In this document: positions 1 through 11,699 of the stretch, piece after piece
Numbering within the stretch: the stretch's first letter is position 1
How the letters are laid out: the number at the start of each line of letters is the position of its first letter
Source of the DNA: Lumnitzera littorea
Taxonomy: Eukaryota > Streptophyta > Magnoliopsida > Myrtales > Combretaceae
NCBI GenBank assembly: GCA_024138015.1
Contig: JAMXBB010000009.1
Span: 39,120,344-39,184,343, forward strand
Direction of reading: 5' to 3'
Length of the DNA: 64,000 bases
Made by a program: the position numbers and the translations under genes
Notes under the pieces: generated by a model
Databases searched by the model: none
Seen by the model: only the letters and a program-made list of their open reading frames with translations
Told to the model about the DNA's origin: nothing

Positions 1-435
1 ATTCAGTTTATTATGTAATATATTATTTTGTGTTAAGTTTACTAGTAAAGTAGTTGTATGGTTGTGTTTCTCTCTCTTTTGACAAAGCTTGTTTGTATAA
101 ACAAAAGGTTGAAACTAAAAACATCCTACTTGCTTTGCCAGTTCTCTAGCATTAACCTGGTTTCTCTTTTCTCCAACTACTAAAATTTGAAGTCATCAAA
201 GTTTTGTAGCTTCTAGAGCTTGTATGAGAGGGAGAAAATCTTAGTTATTTATAAATTTTACTTTCTACTAGATCTCATTATTGCAAGACTTTAGTAGCCA
301 TATTCACTAAATTGCATCCCAATGGAAGTAGATTATCAGGTTATTTTGTTTATGTTGTTAATTTTGTTGGGATTTAGCTATTTCCTTTGATGTTTCTCAT
401 TATATTTCTTAATGCTAAGATATGATTTTACACTA

Positions 436-438
<3 letters not shown>

Positions 439-471
<33 letters not shown>
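439..471. repeat. (CT)n microsatellite
   Basis: An uninterrupted CT dinucleotide run of about 16 units, read directly. It lies in non-coding AT-rich DNA. A similar run is at 21397-21434. Confidence 0.97.
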
Positions 472-473
<2 letters not shown>

Positions 474-1058
474 ATGTTTGCATGTGAAGAAGAGTTAGTG
501 GTTGAAAGACAGTAGTTGACTCCAAGATGGTAAGTAAATTTAAAATATTGTAAATGCACGTCCACTTCATTGCTTGCATTTTAATCCAATTTAGACATGT
601 ATTAGCCTCTTTATCTTTATGATATTTTTATATTTTCCTTGTACCATTATAATTCCTAGAGCATTGTTACTTAAGACCTTGGGACACTAATTTTGCCATC
701 GTGTACTACATATTTTGAAGCAATGTTGGCCATGAAGGAATCATTTGCCACACTTTAGAAACTAAGGGTAGAAGATGCCAATTGACTAGAAACAGTTGAT
801 GGAAATAGTGGGTTAGTAGATTTCAATCAGTTTGATAGCATAAGCTATAGGAGATTATCCTAGCCTCTAATTAAAAAGGGTAGCAAGTAAGAAACAAGTT
901 AAAAAGTCTTTGAGTGAGTTTTATTTATCCATTAAATTTAGTTTTATAGTAGTTTATACCTTTGTAAATGGCCATGACATATCTTTACTACTTCATTAAA
1001 GCCTATTTCCTTATTTGTCGATTATTGTTCCTACCCGTTACTTTTCTTTTCCTCTTCA

Positions 1059-1076
1059 CCCCCCCCCCCCCCCCCC
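1059..1076. repeat. C18 homopolymer
   Basis: Eighteen consecutive C residues in an otherwise AT-rich context. It could be genuine or a length error in the assembly. A comparable G20 tract is at 63907-63926. Confidence 0.95.
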
Positions 1077-3477
1077 ATATTTGATTTAAAATATATGTAC
1101 ATGGAATGTAAAAATTGCACTTTGTGATGTTAATATTGTTGCTCATCCATAATTTTTCTAGCAAGTGTTATTACATGTTACTGTATATTCATTCATGTTG
1201 ACAATGGGAGTACACCCTTTATTAATCTACGTTATATAATAATATGTTGGAGCAGCTATTCTTTGTTTTGTCAATAGTATCTATCGTTTAGGATTTTGCT
1301 TTATTAGGTGTTGTGCCATCCTTTTATTATGTTAATATAAGAGATCTAGTAAAAAAATGGTGTTTTCCTAAAGCTTTGCTTTCTTATATTATGCATGTAT
1401 GCCAACTAATGGTGGTTGCTGTTCAGTTTCATAGTATACTAGTTAGATTATATCTATGCTTTTCCTTTCTTTTCTATGAGAAAGAAAAGAGGTGTAGATT
1501 TTAGTAACTACTATTTTACATTATTAGTAGTTGTTTTAAATTGACATTAAATGTAAATAATAGTAATGGTTTAGAATAACTTCTATATGATGTTTCTAGT
1601 GGTAGTTTTAAGTTGCTTCTATTTACTTAATTTAATAGCTTTCAATAAATGCTATTGTAGTATACATTCACCTTCAATTTTTTATAATTGTCACTATAGC
1701 ATTGTGTATACCTACATTAAAAAGGTGATGCTAATAACACTTTGCTACTCTTGTATCTGTAGTGGTTTTGTACCACCGCTAAAAGTCTTAATGGCTACTA
1801 AAAATGCCACTTAAGATATGATATAAAAGCCACTAAAAATCATAACTCTTGTACTGAAAAACCATATAATGAAAATAACAAGTGTTGAGCAATAAATTCA
1901 GGAGTAAACAGGAGCAGCTACAAGCATGATACAAAGTGTTAGGTAAAAGGCCTTCATTTACATAAAGGTTCATAATAAATCAAGTTGCCCTACCATTTGA
2001 TCATTGTCATAAGATTGGCTCCTAGATTTTCTTAATTATTTGCTTTAACCTAACAAAGACAAATATATCTATGCGAGCCTTCATTACCTTTTCCTTTTTG
2101 CCATACCTTTTGTTGAAATGCTTGGTTTTAAAATAGAGCATACTTTATAACCTTTTCTTTTCATAACAAATGATGTTCTTGTAAATTGTTTTAGTGGCAA
2201 GAATACTCTTATCTTTTCCCCTTATTTAAACTTTCTATCCACCTATCTACATGTCGCTTGCCTTCTTTCTTTTCCTTTTTCTCCATGTTTCTTTTTACAT
2301 TTCTAAAATTAGGTAGCTTCTTTCTTCCTTATACAAGAAGCCTTAAAAGCTAAGAGTTTTCACATGATTAATAATGAAAACTTTGCGAGAAGTGTAGCTT
2401 TGGTCACATTTGGATAAGTTCTAAGGTCTTTGCTGAAGTTTTAGGTTGTTTGGTGCAAGTTTTGAGAAAAGTGTGTTTGAGTTGTGTTGTTTTTGTGAAT
2501 TTCTTGTATGGTGCGTGTGACTTGTGCTATGCAAGTATCAATTTAGGTAAGTTTTGCTTCTTTTATTGTGTTATCTTTCAAAGATCAAATTTATTTGTGA
2601 GATGGGAGTTAGGATGTAATTGTCGAAGAAGGGTGTGTTTGTTGTGGTTTTATGGTTGTTAGGTGTTTTGGAGTAAAAGGTTGGGTGTTGTCAGTAGCTA
2701 GTTTGTTGTGAGCTTTTCTTTTAAAGAAGGAAAGAGGTTTTGTTGTGGATGATTGGAGAAGTCTGCATAATTGTAGACACCATCTAGACCGTGTAGCTTG
2801 TAGTTTCTAAATGATGAGGTCATTTAGATGAACATAATGTTCCTAAGGGATATTGTTTGGATGGTATGCTGAGAGGCATCCAAATGGTAGAGAGAGGATA
2901 GTTAACAGAAGGCTTTTTAAGCTTGTCGTTTGAATGGCAATGCTTAAGGCAGTTTAGACGATAATCTTTTGTACAAGCTTAGAATGTTTACAACTTCTTT
3001 GTTTAAATCCAATTTCCATTCTTATTCAGTTTTTTCACACTTCTAAACTACATTATCCATTAAAAAGAATTTTTAACAACTTTTATTCAAGTGTAATCTA
3101 GTTTAACCTTAGAGGAGTATAGTAAGAGGGTAAGGTGAAGTGGTCTAAAGTTGAAGAGAAAATTATGATGAGTTGAATAGGCTTCAAAATGTAGTTTTTC
3201 TTTTGTTGTCAAGTTTTAATTATAAGATCTTTCAATTTTTGTTGGGATGCAAACTTCTTCTTCTTCATTTTTTTTTTTTGGAATAAGACAAATTATGGAA
3301 TTGATTGTAATGGAAAAAAATATGATATGACAAATATAGCTGAATTATTTAAGATTGCGATATATTAATCATAATGAGTTGCCCATGACTTGAATCTGGA
3401 ACTAGTTGGATGGAGTAGATAATTTCCTTATTCTTTTTAAAAAATTTTTAAAAATCAAATTTTTATTATACGATACT

Positions 3478-3791
3478 TATTTGTTTGCTTGTGTTAGATT
3501 AGTAACTTAGATGAATCTAACTTATTATTTGACCCTAATTAATTGTGTATTGCTTATGCTTAGCTTTAGCCAATATCTTGGGAGGAGTAGTATATTAGTA
3601 AGGATGATCTTTTAGTTTCTGTTGAGTTGCACAATTTAAGTATGGGATACCAATTTGTTTGCTTGTATGTGTTAGATTAGCAACTTAAATGAGCCTAACT
3701 AATTATCTACCCCTAATTAATTATGTGTTGCATGTACTTGGCTTTAGTTAATACCTTAAGAGGACTAGAATATTAGGAGGGATGGTCTGTG
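3478..3791. repeat. Tandem duplication, period about 174 bp
   Basis: Two diverged copies start near 3478 and 3652. Both contain 'ttgtttgctt', 'gttagattag', 'accctaattaatt' (or the close variant 'acccctaattaatt') and a 'ggatgatct' or 'ggatggtct' end at the same spacing. No coding content is recognised. It may be a remnant of a local satellite or part of an old element. Confidence 0.75.
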
Positions 3792-4135
3792 TGCAATGCT
3801 GTCATGATAGAGTCCTGTACAGAAAGGATCTAGAAAGCTTTCGGTTACTACTTGGTTACTTGGGTATTAAGGAACCCAACATCAATATTATATGGTACTT
3901 ATATATATGCTTGTGTGGTATGAGTTACCTTATGTCTTGGGATGATAAGACCATGTTGCCTATTGGAAAAAATTGAAGATAATAAATTGTGCTTGTTGTA
4001 TTTACGATTTTCCCATAGTACGTGAGATTGAACTTATTTATTTATGTACATATGATTGTAATATTCTATGCTAGGCATTAGCTTGCACTTTAAGGACATT
4101 CTATTTTTCAATTCCATATATATGATCTATTAATA

Positions 4136-4550
4136 TCACGTTTGGTATGTAGGAATGGTTTAGAATGGAATGGATTGGAAAGGAAAGAAATGGAATGGAA
4201 TAAGGAATGGGATGACAAATCTTTTCTTATTTTTAGAAATGTCAATGGAGTAGAATATAATTGAGTGGTAGTAAATGTATGTACATTAATAATTGTAAAA
4301 AATATCCTTGGCTATTGAATGCCATAATCAGATTGAAGGTAACTAATTTTGATTAATAATAATTAATAAGGTGGACTTAAATAGTGATTCTTCCTTCTCA
4401 AGTGCAGAATCGAATTTAACCTTGAAACTAGAATCACCAATTCTATAAAATTGCGATTCCACCTTCTTAATGTACTTCCAAATATGGGGAAAGGAAATGG
4501 AACCCAAAATTGTGATTCTATGTAGATCTATTTCTACATACTAAATGTGA
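4136..4550. mobile_element. MITE-like element with terminal inverted repeats
   Basis: The left end 'tcacgtttggtatgtaggaa' matches the reverse complement of the right end, 'tcacatttagtatgtagaaa', with three G/A differences in about 20 bases. The 415-bp body is non-coding and opens with a GGAATGG-rich stretch, as seen in several plant MITE families of the 'GTTTGG...GGAATGG' type. No clear target-site duplication was found, so I do not assign a superfamily. Confidence 0.6.
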
Positions 4551-5300
4551 CATGAGGGTTTAGAGGGCTTTGAAGACTATGGCTACAAGTATGTCTACAA
4601 TATTGAGGTGGATTACTATTGTGAATGTGGCAAGAGGTTAACCTAGATTATGTTGTTTAGGACTTATGTGTTTGGAGATTAGACTCCTTTGGTTGAGTTA
4701 CTTCAGTTAGTTAGACTATGATAGAGCTTGGTATAGTTGTTGGGGGTCATTTGTGACTCCTTTTGTTGTTGTTGTTTATTTAGTTGTTTCCAGAGCTTTT
4801 GAGACTCTAGTGGTATGGTTGTGTTCTAGTTATTTTTTAGAGGACCAAGTGGGCCTTATTAAGCTACTCATTTATGTATTTATTTATGGATGGGTGTTGG
4901 TGGTTATATATGTTATACATTTAGACAAGTTCTTATGACACATAGTAGTTTGTGACACCCTATATTCTAGGCATTACATTTGCAATATTGTTTTTCATTT
5001 TACTTTTAAAATTTTTATTGTTTGGAATGTATGGATCCCATAAATGATATGAAAAAAGTACTACGATATCCTTTTAAAGAAATTTAGAAATAAAGCGAAG
5101 TGTTTTTAAGTGATCTCAAAATGTTGATGAAGCCTTTTAAAATAACCATACTAAATTGTATTTCAATTATACATGAAGAATAAGTTCTTAAAGCCTATTG
5201 ATCCTCAAAATGGATCATAACAATAGGCGATAACAAAAGTGCAACATCTGCATATATAGCTTAGGGACATTTTCGCAATACATAAGGACATCTCCGCAAT
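4551..5300. other. Possible gypsy LTR debris
   Basis: No gene is recognised. A 'tgtgacaccc' string at 4951 resembles the start of many plant chromovirus LTRs, but no matching end or second copy is visible. The reverse-oriented Tat-type element begins to be recognisable to the right of this stretch. Its expected left-hand (3') LTR could not be identified here. Confidence 0.3.
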
Positions 5301-5439
5301 TCGATCCACTACAAAATCCGAATAGGATGGTGGTAGAGGCACTAGATAGGATGAGGCTCATCAGCACCATCTTAAGGGATGTTTACGTATATGCTTCCTT
5401 GTTAGAGGCCAAAGATCTATTTACCGTACTTGGGACGGG

Positions 5440-8145
5440 CAAAAGTTTGAGTGGATGAACTAGTGGGGGTAAGGTTCTACCCCTAACAGAGTCTTGAGTA
5501 ACTTCATAGTTAGACCGACTCTTAATTGGATAATATAGATGCTAAGGAAGGAGGAGACGGTGCCTTTGTTGACAGGGAGGCATTTTGTCATGTTTGAGAA
5601 GTGTTTGAAGTATGGGCACAAGTCCTTCCTAATGGATAGAGGGTGTTGAAGGCTTTCTAGAGGCTTTACAAGTACCTAGTGATAAGGGCTACACTCGAGC
5701 TCTTCAACCACTTTTACATGTGGAAGAGTTTGGGTGGGTGGTCGTACCTCTAGCTTCGTCCAAGGAGAAGGCTACTCGGGGAGCTCGTAGACTTTATTAA
5801 AGGCTAGTAGGATGACTTCCCGGTTGTTGAGCTACCAGAGGAGGCAAACTTTTAGATAAGATAGGCCAAATTGCTTCGAATTGGGGCCTTGAAGGAGCTT
5901 TAGCCCAATGATGTCGAGGCTACGAGGGATATTTAAGCTTTCATGGCCTTAAAGAATGACAACGAAATAAATATTGTAGAGACAGTAGAGATATACTTTA
6001 TGTATCCAGTCTTCAAGCTCTTCCCCATCATGAATAAGGCTATAGTGAAGAAATGGATAGAAGGTATAGGTTCATTTTTCATGAATGGCTTCATCTATCA
6101 TACTAGAATGTGTAAAGTTGTTCTTTATTCGACGTCCTCCTTAAGAGAAATATAGTGGGTGATCTTCCTTGTTCGTACTGGTCATGGTGGAGTTAGTGAA
6201 TGGTAGTGCTTTGTACTTATTTTGTTTTTCTCTTTTTCTTGACCGCTTGTTTAATTCTTTATAGGTATGAAATTGGCTAGGTAGATTCCTTGCCTTTCGA
6301 CATCTAAGTTGCTAAGGCATTGTTAGGTTAAGGCAAAGTTAACCACCAAAGCCTCCAACCCTAAGGGTAAGGCCGTGGGGCAAAAATTAGGGGTGGGTGA
6401 GACCAATAGGGTCGAGCCGGCTGCTCTGCCTCAAGGGATTCTTCTTGGTCCCTGAATAGAGTTGTTAATTGTTGAGCTTATGTGCATGGTCCTTCCTTCT
6501 ATTATCTCTATCCTCACCTTTATGCCTATTACTGTGGAGGATAAACTTGCTGGCATTGAGGAGCTAGATGTGGTGATGATTGCCCTCCTAGCTAGGGCCA
6601 AGAAGAAGAAGAAGATAGGGATGGTGCCCCTATGCCGAGTGACCTTGTACAAGTGCTCGATGGCTTACCCATATAGGTACGTCGATGAGCTTGGGGATGC
6701 ATTCTTTAAGATCCTTAACAAGTTTCGGTTTTTAGGGATAGAGATGGACTTGTTTAAGGATGTGTTCTATGTGTCTCGAAATGAGGAGCTCCACCTTCAT
6801 AATTTCAAGCTCGAGACTAAGAATGCTAGGGGGAAGCTCCCAAGGCTAAAGTGAGATATCCGGAGCAATGACATTATATTGTGGCATTGGACTCTCAGCT
6901 ATTAGGCCTCGATGGGGTCTTATACCCCTAACAATTGGGTAATCCTTGAGGAGTGATTGAAGGTGGGACGAGGTGATCCCATGGAGATGGTAGGCGATTT
7001 AAACTCGCTCATCTAGCAGGTAAGCCTTTGTCTTTTTCACTTAGTGTCCTTCCTTGTTGTTATTGATCTAATCTTAGTCTCTATTTCTTTACAATACTAT
7101 GGTCAGGTATTCTTCTAGCTCAATAACTATGATGCCTTGTGGAAAGAGGTAAAGGGATTTTGTACAATGGTGTTTAGTGTATAAAAGGGTCTAAAGGAGG
7201 CAAAGTCCTCCTCTAGTAAATATATGGACAAGTTTATCAAAGCTAACCGGTGCTTATGCCACTCTTATATGTAGATGGCTGGGCTTAAGGTAAGGCTGCA
7301 AGAGGTAGAGTAGGGAAAAGCTGATGCTTGAGAGGAATGCCAGGCAAGCTAGTGACCTAAAGACTTAGCTTGAGGATGAGTGAAGGACCAAAGCTCAATT
7401 CTCCCAGAAGTTGGATGAAGAGAGGGAGTCTAAGGAAGGGCTTAAGAAAGAAAATGATGAGTTGAAGAAATCGGTCTTCAGGTTGAAGACCAAGCTAGTG
7501 ATGAAGGCGTCGGAGTATGATAGTGCTAAAGCTACATTGCTAGAGTTGGCTGGTCAGAAGGTTAGATTAGAGCAACCAATCGAGGAAGTCTAAAGAAGAG
7601 CTTCAGAGATGAAGGACATCATCTCTAAATTGGAGAGTTGTAAGGTACTTAGTGATGTCGCTACTAAGACGGTTGTCACGGATTTTCAAAAGACGAAGCA
7701 GTGGTTAGAAGAGCTTGAGGACATCTCCATTAAGTATGTTCGGTTCATGACATATAAGGTGTTCTCCTACTATCCTATTCTCGATTTGGGCTTCCTCAAT
7801 TAGTTAGACCCACTAACTTTTCGGGAGGAGAGGGTGACTTAAGTGTGAGAGAGAGGAACTGCTCAAGTAGCTACTGAGGTTTGAGGCTACCCTTCTATTA
7901 TCAGGGTTGGTTAAGAAACTTCTACATCCAGCTCTGCCTCAGTAACTTAACAAGAGGTTACCTTTAAGGATGCTTCTTAAGGTGATCAAGGTTAGGGTGA
8001 TCCTCTTGCTAACCTAAGTTAGCAAGTTTTAGCCTCTCCTATAGCTTAAGGCTAGTCATCTTATGGGTCGTCGACAAATTAGCCCTTCGAGTGGATTGAA
8101 GCATTAGATTTTTCAGACCTGCTGGAATTTACTGATCCAAAGTAG
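5440..8145 (+). pseudogene. Extra ORF antisense to gag-pol, copy 1 (degraded, spliced)
   Basis: A coding-like tract runs opposite to pol, between integrase and the expected 3' LTR. Open pieces include 5943-6155, 6462-6854 (130 residues), a charged heptad-rich coiled-coil at 7411-7593 and its continuation at 7609-7803, ending near 'FSDLLEFTDPK' at about 8100-8145. An exon start after an acceptor at 6264 and a GT-AG intron at 7020-7106 are visible. The same arrangement recurs at 54640-57240. Antisense extra ORFs after pol are known in Tat-lineage elements, and plant proteins annotated as 'putative gypsy-type transposon' have a similar globular-then-coiled-coil layout. The function is unknown. 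Stops show this copy is dead. Confidence 0.65.
7020..7106 (+). other. Candidate intron in the antisense ORF, copy 1
   Basis: The donor is 'ctagcag|gtaagcc' and the acceptor is '...actatggtcag|gtattc', giving an 87-nt pyrimidine-rich intron. It falls just before the coiled-coil-coding part. The copy-3 antisense ORF has an intron at the comparable place, ending at 56335. Confidence 0.55.
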
Positions 8146-8367
8146 TAGTTATCCCCCTTCCCTTCATCTTGTACTTTAAGTCAGGATGTCAACCTTAATT
8201 TTTTATATCCTTACTTTAGTAATGGAATATGAATTTCTTCATGTACTTTATTTTACGTACTTCGATTCTTGTTTAGTGCTTTTTACTTTCTAGCTCGGTT
8301 CATTGTAACGTAACTTGATACTTAGTGTATAAGGGTTGTTATCCATTGCCTTAGCTATTTTAAGAGG

Positions 8368-8762
8368 GTCAGGTTGGTGGTGTTCTGACTTACCTTGTTA
8401 GTGGGAGTTCCTTAGGATAATGGGTGTTTCCCCTTACTGAGGTTACCTAAGGGGGGTAGGGTCAGGTCGATGGCGTTGCAATCTGCTTGGTTAATGGGAG
8501 TTCCTCAAGGTAAGGAATGTTTCCCCTTATTGAGGTTATCGGAGGAAGATCAGGTCTGTGGCGTTTCGACCTTCCTGATTAATGGGAGTCCCTCGAGGTA
8601 AAAGGTGTTTCCCCTTATTGAGGTTACCTAAGGGGGCTTAGGTCGGTGGTATTCTGACTTACCTAATTAGTAGGATTTTCTCAAGATAAGGGGTGTTCTC
8701 CCGTACTAAGGTTACTCGAGAAGATCGGGTCAATAACATTCTAACCTGCCCGGTAGGTGAGT
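8368..8762. repeat. 88-bp tandem repeat array, block A
   Basis: The recurring core 'tttccccttattgaggtt' (with variants) falls at 8427, 8520, 8608 and 8696, a period of about 88-93 bp. Each unit also has 'aatgggagttcct' and 'aggtcggtggtgttctgac'. The array lies between the antisense ORF and integrase, the 3' untranslated part of the element. Tandem repeats at this place are a known trait of Tat/Ogre-type elements. Confidence 0.9.
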
Positions 8763-8852
8763 TCGTCCAACCCTTAGAGGTTGGGACTTAGTATAGGAGT
8801 AGGAGAGAGAAGTAAACGTAGATAACTCATATGAAATGAAAGTTTCATTCAT

Positions 8853-8853
8853 N
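8853..8853. other. Ambiguous base (N) between two repeat blocks
   Basis: The only N noticed in the window. It lies between repeat blocks A and B, next to a GGTGG-rich stretch, where the assembly may have been uncertain about copy number. Confidence 0.95.
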
Positions 8854-8914
8854 GTGGTAACCCCAGCAATGGTAAGCACCCCTTACACAATAGATGGGGG
8901 GTGGGGGGTGGAGG

Positions 8915-9312
8915 TGGGGGAAGCTTAGGTCTATGGCATTCCAATCGGCTCAATTAATCAGAGTTTCTCTATGTAAGGGGTGTTTTCCCTTATTGAGGTC
9001 ACCTAAGAGAGTTAGGTCGGTGGTGTTTAGACTTGCTCCATTAATTAGAGTTCTTTTGTGTAAGGGGTGCTTACCATTGTTGAGGTTACCTAAAGGGGGT
9101 TAGGTCGGTGACGTTTTGACCTGCTTAGTTAATGGGAGTTCCTTTGTATATGGGGTGTTTCCCCATGCCAAGGTTGCTTAAAGAACTCAGGTTGGTAGTG
9201 TTCTAACCTACCCAGTTAGTGGGAATCCCTTTGTGTAAGGGGTGGTTCCTCTTGTTAAGGTTACCTGAGGGGTTCAGGTTAGTGGTATTCTAACCTACTC
9301 GGATAAGGGGTT
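8915..9312. repeat. 88-bp tandem repeat array, block B
   Basis: The same unit as block A, with cores near 8984, 9070, 9158 and 9245 (spacing 86-88 bp). Both blocks end in the same tail, 'gacttagtat' or 'gacttggtat' followed by 'gtagataactcat' or 'gtagacaactcac' and 'gaaactttcatt'. The whole block with its tail has therefore been duplicated. Confidence 0.9.
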
Positions 9313-9479
9313 TGTTCACCCTTTGGGGTTTAGGACTTGGTATGAGAGTAAGAGAAAAAGAAGTAATCGTAGACAACTCACGAGAAATGAAACTTTCATT
9401 CCTAATTTTGAAATGATTTACATGATTGTACACTAATCAAAGTAAATTTGAAGGTTATTGACATTCCATGTATGCGGAA

Positions 9480-10520
9480 TGAGCTTGCTGTCCAGTCTTT
9501 CTAATTTATATTCTTTATTCCCTAAATTTTCTCTAACTCTAATTGGGTCTTCCTAATTAGGGAGGCCAACTTGCCCTATCCTTCTTGTAAACCCATGGCC
9601 TCTGGCTTTCGGTAAATTAAGTCACCATCCTTGAATACCTTGTGTTTAACATTTTGATTGTAGTATCTAGCTGTTTAGTGCTAGTAAGTTAACCTAGTTG
9701 TAGTAAGGTCTTTGATTTCTTCAATAGCATTGATGCTAGCTTGTAGTAAGGATTCATTGTGGATGGTATTGAAGCTTTGAGTTCGGATGTTAGGAAGCTC
9801 TAACTCGATGGGGAGGACTACCTCCAACCCAAATGCAAGGCAAAAAGGGGTTTCGCTTGTGGATGTACGGTAGGTGGTCTTGTATCCTTACAAAATGTTG
9901 GGTAGTTCAATTGCCCAAGCACCTTGAGCTTCTTTTACTTTCTACTTCAAGCTTTTAAGGACCTGATTAGTAGCTTCGACTTGATTGTTCGATTGTGGGT
10001 GGGTGACTGACGTGAAGTCTAGCATGATGTGGTGCTTAGCACAGAACTCTTTGAATTTAAGGTTATCAAACTACTACCCATTGTCCATAATGAAGGCATA
10101 AGGGACCCCAAATTAGGAGATGATGTTGTTCCAAATAAAGGACTTAACACTTCTCTTGGTAATCTTCGCTACAGCCTTAGCCTTGACCCACCTAGAAAAG
10201 TAGTTGACGGCGATGATGATAAACTGCCAACCTCCCAAGGCTTTGGGGATGATGCCGTGAATGTTGATGCTCTACTTGGCGAATGGCCATAGACTGGTTA
10301 GGGCTTAGAGACTATTGTTGGGGTTGTGCTTTTGGCACTAGGGGTACTTTTAGGCTACGACCTTAGCATCTAACCTCATGTTAGGCTAATAATATCCGAG
10401 TTATAGAGCCTAGATGTAGAGGGCTTTGGATTGAATATGGTTGTTACGCATCTAGCATGTAGCTTTTCCATGATACGTAGTTGGTGGCATCATATCTTAG
10501 TTTCTTTGCCTCTCTTCTAT
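9480..10520 (-). pseudogene. Ty3/gypsy integrase, Tat type, copy 1
   Basis: The minus strand reads through integrase landmarks: a QSNNQVEATN string (family QSNGQVEAVN), then 'GYKTTYRTSTSETPF', 'LAFGLEVVLPIELELPN', and the C-terminal 'ARYYNQNVKHKVFKDGDL' with the basic linker typical of Tat integrases. Integrase joins element cDNA to host DNA. Stops interrupt it (one before GYKTT, others in the C-terminal part). It follows RNase H in the element's reading direction, as expected for Ty3/gypsy. Confidence 0.85.
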
Positions 10521-10842
10521 CTTCAGGGAGCATGCCTTGCTCTAAGTAACTCTGGATGAGTTCCATCTAGCTCAATTCTGACATTGATGCTATTAGCTCT
10601 AAGACCTTTGCTAAGCTCAGAGTTATGCTCTTTTTTGGTAAGTACTCGATGAAAATCTTCCTATCCTTTACCTCGGGCTTCTATATCCTAGTAGAAGCGA
10701 GCATGGAAAGACAATTTGCTGTTGAGTTTTCAAGTCGAGGGATCTTCGTGATGGTCCATGAAGGGAACTTAGTTAGAAGGCTCTTTACCTTCTCCAAGTA
10801 CCTTGCCATGGTGTCGTCCCTAGCCTCATATTCACTTCGAAC

Positions 10843-11154
10843 TTACTGGATGACTTTCATAGAATTTGAGAAGACTTTTAAGTGCTCGACATCGATCTCC
10901 TTAGCCAACTTGAGAACAGCTATCGGCGCCTTATATTTGGATTCGTAGTTGCTAGTGTCGAACTCGAACTTGAGAGCATAGCAAATTGTGATCTTGTACG
11001 GTCCAGTTAGAATAAGGCTCAGACCTTCACCCCCCGAGGTGGATGATCCATCAATGTAGAGAGTCCATATTGGTGTGTCATCTTTTAATGGTGCTTTCTC
11101 CTCTCCTATATACTCAACCATGAAATCAACTAGTACTTGTGCCTTGTAGGCCAT
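10843..11154 (-). pseudogene. Ty3/gypsy RNase H, Tat type, copy 1
   Basis: An open frame of 103 residues. It starts in the RT-RNase H connector ('YKAQVLVDF', family 'KAQALADF') and continues into RNase H: 'WTLYIDGSST' carries the first catalytic Asp, then 'GLSLILTGP', 'YALKFEF' and 'SNYESKYKAPIAVLKLAKE', where E in ESKYKA aligns with the catalytic Glu. It ends near 'LKVFSNSMKV', where the family has SDS, so the third catalytic Asp is replaced by Asn. RNase H removes the RNA strand during cDNA synthesis. Confidence 0.85.
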
Positions 11155-11699
11155 TCATGGTTATTATTAGATCCGTATGTGCTCAGCTCTAGTGCGTACT
11201 TCACCATCTGTCCAAAAGCATCCAGCTTTTACAGCATTATGTATAGCGGTTGGTTTGTAAGTACAATGATCTAGTATGCTTAGAAATAGGGCCTTAGCCG
11301 TGCTGAGATGATGACAGCTATGGAAATTTTTTTTACTCAAGTGTACCTGACCTCAGTCTCTTAGAGTATATGGCCAATGTAATATATGGGTTATGCTCTC
11401 TCCCTTCTGTTTTGACCAATATAGATGAGAGTGCTCGATCGCTTATGGCTAGGTATAGATACAAGTCCTCTTTTAGAATAAGCTTGGAGAGGATTGCAGG
11501 GTATGTGAGGAAGTCTTATAGTTGCTTAAAGGCCGCCACATACTGAGGAGTCAATTTAAAACCCTTGGGATTTTTGAGGATTTTGAAGAACTCAATGTAT
11601 CTATTTACGCTCTTGGAGACGAATTTACTCGGTGCGGCAACCATATTGGTAAGCTTCTATACGTCTTAGATTGAGGTAGGGGGCTTCATAACCCTGATG

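Larger units (their letters stand above)
1..3477. other. AT-rich region without a recognised gene
   Basis: Only short open frames occur here, with no recognisable domain and no codon-like pattern. The stretch holds a CT microsatellite, a C homopolymer and, around 1530-1850, repeated short motifs of the type 'gccactaaaaat' and 'agtggttttgtaccacc' that recall subterminal repeats of CACTA transposons. I could not find matching CACTA ends, so that assignment is weak. Nothing else could be supported. Confidence 0.6.

Noticed and set aside
4951..5300. Full chromovirus LTR starting TGTGACACCC
   Set aside because: Only the start motif is seen. There is no end, partner copy or target duplication.
10029..10948. 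+ strand open frames at 10029-10292 and 10625-10948
   Set aside because: Shadows of the minus-strand integrase and RNase H of Tat-type copy 1.
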